Source: Bacteroidaceae bacterium
GTDB taxonomy: Bacteria > Bacteroidota > Bacteroidia > Bacteroidales > Bacteroidaceae
DNA: 64,000 nt
Direction: 5' to 3'
NCBI GenBank assembly: GCA_017507105.1
Contig: JAFWBM010000003.1
Location: forward strand, 17,317-81,316
The position numbers and the translations under genes are program-made. This document shows positions 15,444 through 22,392 of the stretch, piece by piece. Each line of letters starts with the position of its first letter. Position 1 is the stretch's first letter. The notes under the pieces are model-generated. The model did no database searches, had not been told where the DNA came from, and saw nothing but the letters and a program-made list of their open reading frames with translations.

Positions 15444-17267
15444 ATGCAAGCAATTATATTGGCTGCCGGAATGGGCAAGCGCCTGGGAGAGTTCACAAAG
15501 GAGAACACCAAATGTATGGTGCAAGTGAATGGCGTATGTATAATAGACCGTATATTGACACAACTATCGAAGCTAAATCTTAACAGAGTTGTAATTGTTG
15601 TCGGGTACGAGAGTGAGAAACTTATGGCACACATCGGAGACCGATATAACGACTTGTTGAAAATAGAGTATGTCAATAACCCTATTTACGACAAGACAAA
15701 CAATATATACTCATTGGCTCTTGCCGGCGAGGAACTACAACAAGATGACACTATACTTCTTGAGTCGGATCTTGTCTTCGACGAGAGTATGTTGCAGTTG
15801 CTTGTAAATACCCCCTTCCCTAACCTTGCATTGGTTGCAAAATATGAAAGCTGGATGGATGGGACAATGGTGTGCATAGACGAAGATGACAACATTGTGA
15901 ATTTTGTAACAAAAGCTGCATTCCGCTATGACGATATAGAGAAGTATTATAAGACTATAAATATATACAAATTCTCAAGGGAGTTCAGCATTACAAAATA
16001 TGTTCCGTTTCTCCAGGCATACACAAAGGCTGTAGGCAACAATGAGTATTATGAGAATGTGTTGCGTGTAATAACATTCTTGAATGGTAAGGAACTTAAG
16101 GCGCTCCCGGTTACCAATGAAAAATGGTACGAGATTGACGATAAGCAAGACCTTGATATTGCCGAAGCGCTTTTTGCTGAGGAGAAAGACATTTTGCGTA
16201 AATATTATGGACGTTTTGGAGGTTTCTGGCGCTTCCCCAAAATGCTCGATTACTGTTATCTTGTGAATCCCTATTTTGGCGCATCCAAGATAATGGACGA
16301 GATGCAGGCCAATTTCCGTACGCTTGTCATGGAGTATCCTTCTGGGATGAAGGTAAATACACTTCTAGCAAGTAAATGCTGGGGTATAAAAGAGGAATAT
16401 ATTGTACCGGGAAACGGTGCAGCCGAACTCATTAAGGCGCTTATGGAGATTCTTCCCGGCAAGTTGGGGGTCATACGTCCTACATTCGAAGAGTATCCTA
16501 ACAGACGTAATGCCGATTCACTTGTCACCTTTATCCCTGATAACAAAGATTACAGATATACAGCAAATGAACTTATAGCTTTCTTCAGTAAGAATAGAGT
16601 TGACAGTATATTGCTTATCAATCCTGATAATCCTTCCGGTAATTTCATTCCCAAGAATGATATTCTAAAACTAGCAGAATGGTGCGAGAATAACTCTATA
16701 AGACTTATTGTTGACGAGAGTTTTGTTGACTTCAGCGATGGATGGGAAAATAACTCCTTGTTACACAACTCTACATTGGAAAACTACAACCATATGATGG
16801 TAATGAAATCCATAAGTAAGAGTTATGGAGTACCAGGAATAAGATTGGGTATATTATGCTCGGCTGATAAAGATATGATTGCCAAGATAAAAGGATATGT
16901 AAGCATATGGAATATAAACTCTTTTTGCGAGTTCTTCATGCAGATATACAATAAGTATGAGAATGATTACCATCGTGCATGCAATAGATTTATAGAGGAG
17001 AGAAATCATTTCAAAAAGCAGCTTGAAGAGATATCATTTCTGCGTATAATGCCATCACAGGCTAACTTCTTTCTTGCAGAGGTATTGTCCCCATACACAG
17101 CAAACGGGCTTGTGCTTACAATGCTAAAAAGGTTCAATATATTACTTAGGGATTGTACATCCAAGGTTGGACTTGACGGTAAGCAGTATATGCGAATAGC
17201 TGTGCGCAGTCACGAGGATAACAAGAAACTTATTGAGTCGTTCAGGATACTTGAGAGTGAGAGATGA
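15444..17267 (+). CDS. Bifunctional nucleotidyltransferase (LicC/PntC-like) - class I aminotransferase
   Basis: A 607-residue two-domain enzyme. Residues 1 to ~235 are a sugar-nucleotidyltransferase fold with the N-terminal NTP loop LAAGMGKRLG (6-15), the TKCMVQVNG segment and metal-binding Asp in LESDLVF; this resembles phosphocholine or phosphonate cytidylyltransferases. Residues ~255-600 are a fold-type I aminotransferase close to the HisC group, with NPDNPSGN, VDESF and the PLP lysine Lys459 in SISKSYGVPGIRLG, an exact match to the class I signature. A comparable fusion is known from phosphonate tailoring (PntC-AEPT), but I recall its transaminase as being from another class. The stop overlaps the next ATG by 4 bases (ATGA), so it is coupled to the opine-dehydrogenase-like gene. 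The substrate is unknown. Confidence 0.85.
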   Translation: MQAIILAAGMGKRLGEFTKENTKCMVQVNGVCIIDRILTQLSKLNLNRVVIVVGYESEKLMAHIGDRYNDLLKIEYVNNPIYDKTNNIYSLALAGEELQQDDTILLESDLVFDESMLQLLVNTPFPNLALVAKYESWMDGTMVCIDEDDNIVNFVTKAAFRYDDIEKYYKTINIYKFSREFSITKYVPFLQAYTKAVGNNEYYENVLRVITFLNGKELKALPVTNEKWYEIDDKQDLDIAEALFAEEKDILRKYYGRFGGFWRFPKMLDYCYLVNPYFGASKIMDEMQANFRTLVMEYPSGMKVNTLLASKCWGIKEEYIVPGNGAAELIKALMEILPGKLGVIRPTFEEYPNRRNADSLVTFIPDNKDYRYTANELIAFFSKNRVDSILLINPDNPSGNFIPKNDILKLAEWCENNSIRLIVDESFVDFSDGWENNSLLHNSTLENYNHMMVMKSISKSYGVPGIRLGILCSADKDMIAKIKGYVSIWNINSFCEFFMQIYNKYENDYHRACNRFIEERNHFKKQLEEISFLRIMPSQANFFLAEVLSPYTANGLVLTMLKRFNILLRDCTSKVGLDGKQYMRIAVRSHEDNKKLIESFRILESER

Positions 17268-18289
17268 TTAATGTCTGTATTTGCGGTGGAGGTTCGTTGG
17301 GGCACGTAATAGCAGGATATCTGGCCTCAAAAGATAATGCATCTGTGTATATGTTTACACAAAGAGCCCATTTGTGGAGTAATAATCTTACGATATACAC
17401 ACCCAATGGCAGCCCTATTATTTCACAGTTGGATTGTGTCACAACTGATGCACAGAGCGCAGTTTCAAATGCCGATATTGTACTTTTGTGTTTGCCGGGA
17501 TATGCTATTAAAGAGGAACTGACAATAATAGCTCCATATCTAAAAGCAGGGACTTTCGTGGGAAGTGTTTTCTCTTCAACGGGTTTCTTTTTTGAGGCAA
17601 TGCAATTACTTGACGAAGAGATACCGTTGTGGGGGTTCCAGCGTGTTCCATTTATTGCACGTACCAAGGAGTATGGTAGAAGTGCCTTCTTACTTGGATA
17701 TAAACTTTCGCATAATATCGCAGTTGAACGATGCAAAGATAAAGAGACTTTTAGGACTATCATAGAAGATTTGTTCGATGCACCGGTCAACTTGCTTAAC
17801 AATTTTTATGAAGCCACGTTTACTAACAGTAATCCTATTCTGCATCCGGCTCGTCTTTACTCTCTGTTTTCCGATTGGAACGAAAGTCTATTTTATGATA
17901 GAGAGTTTCTATTTTATGAGGAGTGGAATAATGTAGCATCGGAACTGCTTATACAGATGGACAATGAGTTGTTTGGGATGTTGAAAATGCTGCCCGTATC
18001 GCCACATTTCCTATTACCAATATTGGAATATTACGAAAGCCATGATGCCGACAGCCTCACTAGGAAGATACGTTCGATAGTGGGATTCAAGGGCATCAAA
18101 ACCCCTATGGTAGAGACTGAAATGGGATGGCAACCCGATCTCAATAGCAGATATTTTCAGGAAGATTTTGCCTATGGCCTCAGATATATACATGAGACGG
18201 CCCATCGCTTTGATGTAGATATTCCGGTAATAGACAGAATATATGAATGGGGGGTGCGGCTTGCTAAAAGGGTTGACAACAAAGCTTGA
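17264..18289 (+). CDS. NAD(P)-dependent opine/octopine dehydrogenase-like protein
   Basis: A 341-residue cytoplasmic oxidoreductase. The N-terminus carries a Rossmann motif CICGGGSLG (about residues 5-13) and the strand pattern expected of ketopantoate reductase or opine dehydrogenases. The C-terminal half has the NPILHPARLYSLF segment typical of the octopine/nopaline dehydrogenase helical domain (PF02317 type). Known opine dehydrogenases reductively join an amino acid amine with a 2-oxo acid, or run the reverse. Its translation is coupled to the upstream fusion by a 4-base overlap, which suggests that both act on one metabolite. The chemistry here is inferred from family only. Confidence 0.82.
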   Translation: MINVCICGGGSLGHVIAGYLASKDNASVYMFTQRAHLWSNNLTIYTPNGSPIISQLDCVTTDAQSAVSNADIVLLCLPGYAIKEELTIIAPYLKAGTFVGSVFSSTGFFFEAMQLLDEEIPLWGFQRVPFIARTKEYGRSAFLLGYKLSHNIAVERCKDKETFRTIIEDLFDAPVNLLNNFYEATFTNSNPILHPARLYSLFSDWNESLFYDREFLFYEEWNNVASELLIQMDNELFGMLKMLPVSPHFLLPILEYYESHDADSLTRKIRSIVGFKGIKTPMVETEMGWQPDLNSRYFQEDFAYGLRYIHETAHRFDVDIPVIDRIYEWGVRLAKRVDNKA

Positions 18290-18380
18290 TTATAAACAAA
18301 TAGTTTTAATCCTTTATATTTTATTTATCCATGTTTTGCAGATAGTACTAAATAGAGTATCTTCGCACATATTAATAGAA

Positions 18381-19676
18381 ATGATGATGAAATTATCAAA
18401 CCATATAATTGTAATAATTGCACTACTCTTTCTCGTTGCATGCGGTGAGGACAGAACACATGAGTATCTTGAGTTGACTGAAGATAACCAGTGGATATAT
18501 TCGAAGATGAAAGAAAACTACATGTGGAGCGATTCTATTGTGCGTCCGCAAGCAAAGGAGTTCTTTTCGAATAACAGTGCTTTTTACAAGAAACTGTTGA
18601 TGAAATATGACCACACATCATACTTCAGTGATTCGGCTCTAATGACAAGCTATGGTATGAGTTTTGCTGTAATGCGCGACCCTATAGGAATTAAACCTAG
18701 CAACACATATGCTCTTGTATTGTTTGTCGAGCCGGGATCTCCTGCAGATGATGCAGGCATTGAACGTGGCATGTGGATTGACGCAGTTAATGGAAACAGT
18801 ATCACAACATCGAAATATAGTATGTTGGAGCGTGGTAATGCAAGCACTATATATACCAGCAGGATTGATATTGATGACGAAGGCAATTATTTATGGCAAA
18901 AAGCAGACTCTTTTGAGATTGCGGCATCACGTAACCTTGAGTCAACGTCGTTATATATGGATACCGTATATAATATACAGGACAGGAACATTGGGTATAT
19001 TGTATGCAATCGTTTTTCAGAAGGAACAACAAAAGAGAAACTTGCTGATGTTTTGTCACGTTATAGTTCGTCGAGTGTTAAGGATATCATAATAGACCTT
19101 AGATACAATAGCGGAGGTTCATTAAAGGAGGCTGTAGAGTGTGCTGCGCTGTTTCTTCCTTCATCATTTGCCGGTAAAGTTGTATGCAATGTAGAGAAAG
19201 GCTCGGGCGAGATTACCAGTTATTGTTTTGAGCATGAGGCGCAAAAATTTAATGCCAGAGAGATTAGTATAATAACGACATCTGCAACACAGGGAGCTGC
19301 CGAGGTTTTTGCGATTGCCCTTCAAAGAACATTGGGTAGTAGTATAGTCAATATATTTGGGATGCCGACAGCAGGAGCAAACATGGTTACAGAGAAATTC
19401 GATTCACCATACGGTTTTAGCATCAATCCGGTTACTGCACAGATATATACAGAGGAGAATATACTCATTACCTCCGATGAGCTTCTTATACATAACAGTA
19501 TAAATGAACTAGAAAATATACATTCTTGTCGTCCGTTGGGTAACAGACAGGAGTATATTCTATATAATACCATATATTATATGCTCAATGGTTCGTTGCC
19601 TATCCCTGATGATGAAAACAATAAGGAGAGCAATACCATAAGATATATTCCAAGAGACAAAGCTTATATATTATAA
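18381..19676 (+). CDS. S41 (C-terminal processing) protease homologue, catalytic residues missing
   Basis: A predicted lipoprotein of about 431 residues (lipobox FLVAC, Cys21) with the S41 layout: helical N-terminal part, PDZ-like segment near 115-150 (VEPGSPADDAGIERGMWIDAVNG), then the peptidase core with IIDLRYNSGG. Where active family members have T-A-S-A-S-E, this protein reads TQGAAE, with Gly305 at the nucleophile position. Where they have G-x-PT-x-GKG, it reads GMPTAGAN, with Ala333 in place of the general-base Lys. It therefore looks like a non-catalytic family member that may bind peptides or scaffold envelope proteins. The start is one of three consecutive ATGs (18381, 18384, 18387); the frame is open to 18243. 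It may head the run of envelope genes up to 21650, although a hairpin follows it. Confidence 0.85.
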   Translation: MMMKLSNHIIVIIALLFLVACGEDRTHEYLELTEDNQWIYSKMKENYMWSDSIVRPQAKEFFSNNSAFYKKLLMKYDHTSYFSDSALMTSYGMSFAVMRDPIGIKPSNTYALVLFVEPGSPADDAGIERGMWIDAVNGNSITTSKYSMLERGNASTIYTSRIDIDDEGNYLWQKADSFEIAASRNLESTSLYMDTVYNIQDRNIGYIVCNRFSEGTTKEKLADVLSRYSSSSVKDIIIDLRYNSGGSLKEAVECAALFLPSSFAGKVVCNVEKGSGEITSYCFEHEAQKFNAREISIITTSATQGAAEVFAIALQRTLGSSIVNIFGMPTAGANMVTEKFDSPYGFSINPVTAQIYTEENILITSDELLIHNSINELENIHSCRPLGNRQEYILYNTIYYMLNGSLPIPDDENNKESNTIRYIPRDKAYIL

Positions 19677-19700
19677 TTATTTATATAACTGAGACTTTCG

Positions 19701-19735
19701 AGCCTGCATATTCATTAAGGATGTGCAGGCTTGTT
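19701..19735 (+). terminator. Terminator after the S41-like gene
   Basis: AGCCTGCA (19701-19708) pairs with TGCAGGCT (19724-19731), followed by TGTTTATTTT. It lies 25 bases after the stop codon. Confidence 0.6.
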
Positions 19736-19823
19736 TATTTTATAACTTTTTTTATATATTTCTATAAAACCTGTTGCGCAAGAGTTGTGTTATTATTCCA
19801 AACAACCATAAAAGATTAATGGA

Positions 19824-20315
19824 ATGAAGAAACTTGTATTACTTGCAACATTTGCTGCAACAATGTTTACAGCATGTAACTCGTGCGGAGGAGAACAACA
19901 GCCTGTACTTGTAATTGAGACGGAGACTGACAGTCTGTATATGGTAAACGATTCTACCATAGGAGACCTACAGACGTTTGTATTCGAAGGTCTGATGCCT
20001 ATGGATGGAGGAAAAGCCGGAAATACACAGCTGACAATAGAGTCTGTAAGCCTTAATGATGATGGTACATATACCATAACAACAACCTATATGGATGAAA
20101 ATATGCAGCCAAAGAAGATGAATGATAGTGGTGAAACGGTTGTGCTTATAGGAATGCCTAATGATAGTACTGCTGTAATCTATGAACTGGTATCATACGG
20201 AAACAATCAAAAGATGCATATGCTGATGAATAGTGATACAACACTTACAAGACTAGACAGCAAGATGCAACCCATATCAAAGAACCGTTCACATCGTCTT
20301 GTGCACAAAAAGTAA
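19824..20315 (+). CDS. Small lipoprotein, NlpE-like
   Basis: A 163-residue protein with a lipoprotein signal (MFTAC, Cys18). Residues ~50-150 show the beta-strand pattern of NlpE-type copper-homeostasis lipoproteins: a FVFEGLMPM opening, then LTIESVSLNDDGTYTITTTYMDE and a later TLTRLDSKMQPI strand. The metal-binding CxxC of E. coli NlpE is absent, although CNSCGG occurs right at the lipidated Cys. The C-terminal OB-fold of E. coli NlpE is also absent, as in many Bacteroidota members. A role in envelope sensing or adhesion is only a family-based guess. The next gene starts 41 bases later. Confidence 0.7.
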   Translation: MKKLVLLATFAATMFTACNSCGGEQQPVLVIETETDSLYMVNDSTIGDLQTFVFEGLMPMDGGKAGNTQLTIESVSLNDDGTYTITTTYMDENMQPKKMNDSGETVVLIGMPNDSTAVIYELVSYGNNQKMHMLMNSDTTLTRLDSKMQPISKNRSHRLVHKK

Positions 20316-20356
20316 CCAGAGAGAATAACTATATTAACAATGTAAAAAGTACACCT

Positions 20357-20983
20357 ATGAAAAAATGTGCATTTTCAGTTTTTATTATGGTGCTTTTATT
20401 GGGTTTTGTCGCTTGCGAGAAAGACCCAGACACCGACAAGTTGGATAATGACTATCTTGTCTATACCAATTATGACAAAGGTACCGACTTTGCAACATTG
20501 CAAACGTGTCATGTAATAGACAGTATTCTCATTATCAGCAACAAGGAGAAACCTGAATACTGGAACGATAAAAACTCCAAGGCTGTGGTAGAAGAGTACA
20601 AAGATAATCTTGTAAAGTATGGTTATACCATAGCAGAGAGTAGCGAACAGGCCGATGCCGTTTTGCAGCTTAGTTATGTGAGCAACACCTACTATTTTAA
20701 TGACTATAGTAATGGTCCTTGGTGGAACAGCTACCCCGGATATTGGAATTGGGGAGGTTGGGGATGGTACTACCCTTTCTCGTTCTTCTATAGCTACTCT
20801 ACAGGTTCCATTATTGCAGAATTAGTGAGCACTACTCCATCTGCCATTTCAAACAATAAACTGACTGTTGTATGGAACTCTTATATCTGCGGTTTGTTGA
20901 ATGGCAATTCGTTAAGCATGTCGAGAACAGTAAATGCTATAAAACAGGCATTCACACAGTCGCCATACCTTATAGTAAAGTAG
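20357..20983 (+). CDS. DUF4136 lipoprotein
   Basis: A 208-residue lipoprotein (VACEKD, Cys20) matching the DUF4136 family in its outline: DKGTDFATLQTCHV near the start, an NLVKYGYTIAESSEQADAVLQLSYV block, an aromatic- and Gly-rich centre, and a final IKQAFTQSPYL. DUF4136 proteins are outer-membrane-associated lipoproteins of unknown function. The unusual Trp/Tyr/Gly-rich segment (about 118-145: NGPWWNSYPGYWNWGGWGW and after) may insert in or contact the membrane. A predicted beta-barrel gene follows 46 bases downstream, so the two probably work at the outer membrane together. Confidence 0.8.
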   Translation: MKKCAFSVFIMVLLLGFVACEKDPDTDKLDNDYLVYTNYDKGTDFATLQTCHVIDSILIISNKEKPEYWNDKNSKAVVEEYKDNLVKYGYTIAESSEQADAVLQLSYVSNTYYFNDYSNGPWWNSYPGYWNWGGWGWYYPFSFFYSYSTGSIIAELVSTTPSAISNNKLTVVWNSYICGLLNGNSLSMSRTVNAIKQAFTQSPYLIVK

Positions 20984-21029
20984 TATTGTAAGTAATCTAA
21001 AGATGTTTAACCAATAAAGTTTTGTCAAT

Positions 21030-21650
21030 ATGAAAACAGTAAGGAACTTTATATGTGCGGTTATGATATTTGCCGCAATGGGATTACCTACCGAAAGTAA
21101 GGCTCAAGTCTCCCTTGACAGCTATTTCACTATAGATTGGCAGTTCAATATACCATTGAACAACAACTTCTCGAACGGAGCAAGCGGTTGGGGTATGAAC
21201 TTTGAGGGTGGCTATTATATTACACCCGACTTAGCAGTAGGTGGCTTTCTGAACTTCCATACCAATAACGAATACTTCTCGCGCCGAACAATAAAACTTA
21301 ACGAGACATTGTCGATGAATAGCGACCAACAACACCAAATGTTTACGTTACCTTTCGGCGCCCTTGTAAAGTATCGTTTTCAGGAAGCTGATTTTCAACC
21401 ATATGCATCCATGAAACTTGGTGCATGCTATGCACAATTCAGCAATTATTATTATATATTTATGAGCGACCAGAATAGTTGGGGGTTCTATATGTCCCCT
21501 GAGATTGGATTCAACTACTATCCCTGGCCCAATGGTGTAGGTTTCCATATGGCTCTATTTTATAGCTTTGCTACAAACAAATGCGACCTTATGAGCTATG
21601 ACCAGAGTATATTGAACTGTATAGGTTTCAGGGTGGGACTTGCTTTTTAA
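21030..21650 (+). CDS. Outer-membrane beta-barrel protein
   Basis: A 206-residue protein with a signal peptide cleaved near SKAQ, then alternating strands rich in aromatic residues and ending in a final Phe (GFRVGLAF), as expected for a small OmpA/OmpW-type 8-strand barrel. Internal strands are visible in GWGMNFEGGYYITPDLAVGGFL and PYASMKLGACYAQF. It is the last gene of the rightward run and is followed by a strong bidirectional terminator. Its function is unknown; the DUF4136 lipoprotein upstream is a possible partner. Confidence 0.8.
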   Translation: MKTVRNFICAVMIFAAMGLPTESKAQVSLDSYFTIDWQFNIPLNNNFSNGASGWGMNFEGGYYITPDLAVGGFLNFHTNNEYFSRRTIKLNETLSMNSDQQHQMFTLPFGALVKYRFQEADFQPYASMKLGACYAQFSNYYYIFMSDQNSWGFYMSPEIGFNYYPWPNGVGFHMALFYSFATNKCDLMSYDQSILNCIGFRVGLAF

Positions 21651-21659
21651 GTATATTAT

Positions 21660-21706
21660 AAAACAGAGAGGGGCTGATTAAAAACTATTCAGCCCCTCTC
21701 TGTTTT
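21660..21706. terminator. Bidirectional terminator between convergent genes
   Basis: Perfect 18-bp arms (21660-21677 and 21689-21706, core CAGAGAGGGGCTGA) with an 11-base loop and A/T flanks separate the barrel gene (plus) from the TonB-domain gene (minus). Confidence 0.85.
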
Positions 21707-21725
21707 ATAGTAATGTATTTTAGAA

Positions 21726-22112
21726 TCAAAAATTAACGGGTACCAACATAGATGTTCGTACAGCTTTACCTTTTTTCTTACCCGGTTCCCATTTTGGCAT
21801 TGATTTGATAAGCCTTATAGCCTCTTCGTTACATTCGTTACTAAGCCCTCTTTTTACTTTGAATTCGCTTGTTGAGCCATCTTTCTCAATAACAAAAGCT
21901 ACTATTACCCTACCATGAACATTATTGGCTTTGGCCACTTCGGGATATTTAAGGTTATCCTTAAGATATTTAAGCATTTCAGCCTGTCCACCGGGATATT
22001 TTGCATGTTCATCAACTAAAGAATAGATATTGTTATCACCACCATCTGATTGGGAATAGGCATTAAGTGAAACGAATGCCATAAAGAATACAAACAAGAA
22101 TATCTTTCTCAT
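21726..22112 (-). CDS. Free-standing TonB C-terminal domain protein
   Basis: A 128-residue protein with a cleavable-type signal peptide (about 1-20, ending AYSQS) followed directly by a TonB C-terminal domain: YPGGQAEMLKYLKDNLKYPEVAKANNVHGRVIVAFVIEKDGS and the terminal strand TSMLVPVNF. The usual N-terminal membrane anchor and proline-rich periplasmic spacer of TonB are missing. It should therefore be a soluble periplasmic domain, possibly interacting with TonB-box receptors without ExbB/ExbD coupling, or acting as a regulator. It is monocistronic between two hairpins. Confidence 0.82.
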   Translation of the reverse strand: MRKIFLFVFFMAFVSLNAYSQSDGGDNNIYSLVDEHAKYPGGQAEMLKYLKDNLKYPEVAKANNVHGRVIVAFVIEKDGSTSEFKVKRGLSNECNEEAIRLIKSMPKWEPGKKKGKAVRTSMLVPVNF

Positions 22113-22299
22113 AACTTTATAAGTTTAGGGGTTAATATTGCAAATGTTATAATATTTTTTCAAAAATCCAAACATATACAATGATTTTTCTATTCTTAAA
22201 TGTATAATACTTTTGTAATCATGAAGATTAAAAGGTTATTTTCTTCTATATTTTTATTGACAAATATTCTCTACACACTATTCTGAAAATAGATTTAAT

Positions 22300-22348
22300 A
22301 TAATTCGATGTCATGAATCTTTTTTTATTATTCATGACATCGAATTAT
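22300..22348 (-). terminator. Terminator of the GH84-GH20 operon
   Basis: Perfect 19-bp arms (22300-22318 and 22330-22348, core TTCGATGTCATGAAT) and an 11-base loop lie 45 bases beyond the GH20 stop. The rest of the gap 22113-22299 is AT-rich with no other clear signal. Confidence 0.75.
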
Positions 22349-22392
22349 TTACCCTCAATATTATCTTTACATGGGATATTTATACTGCATTA

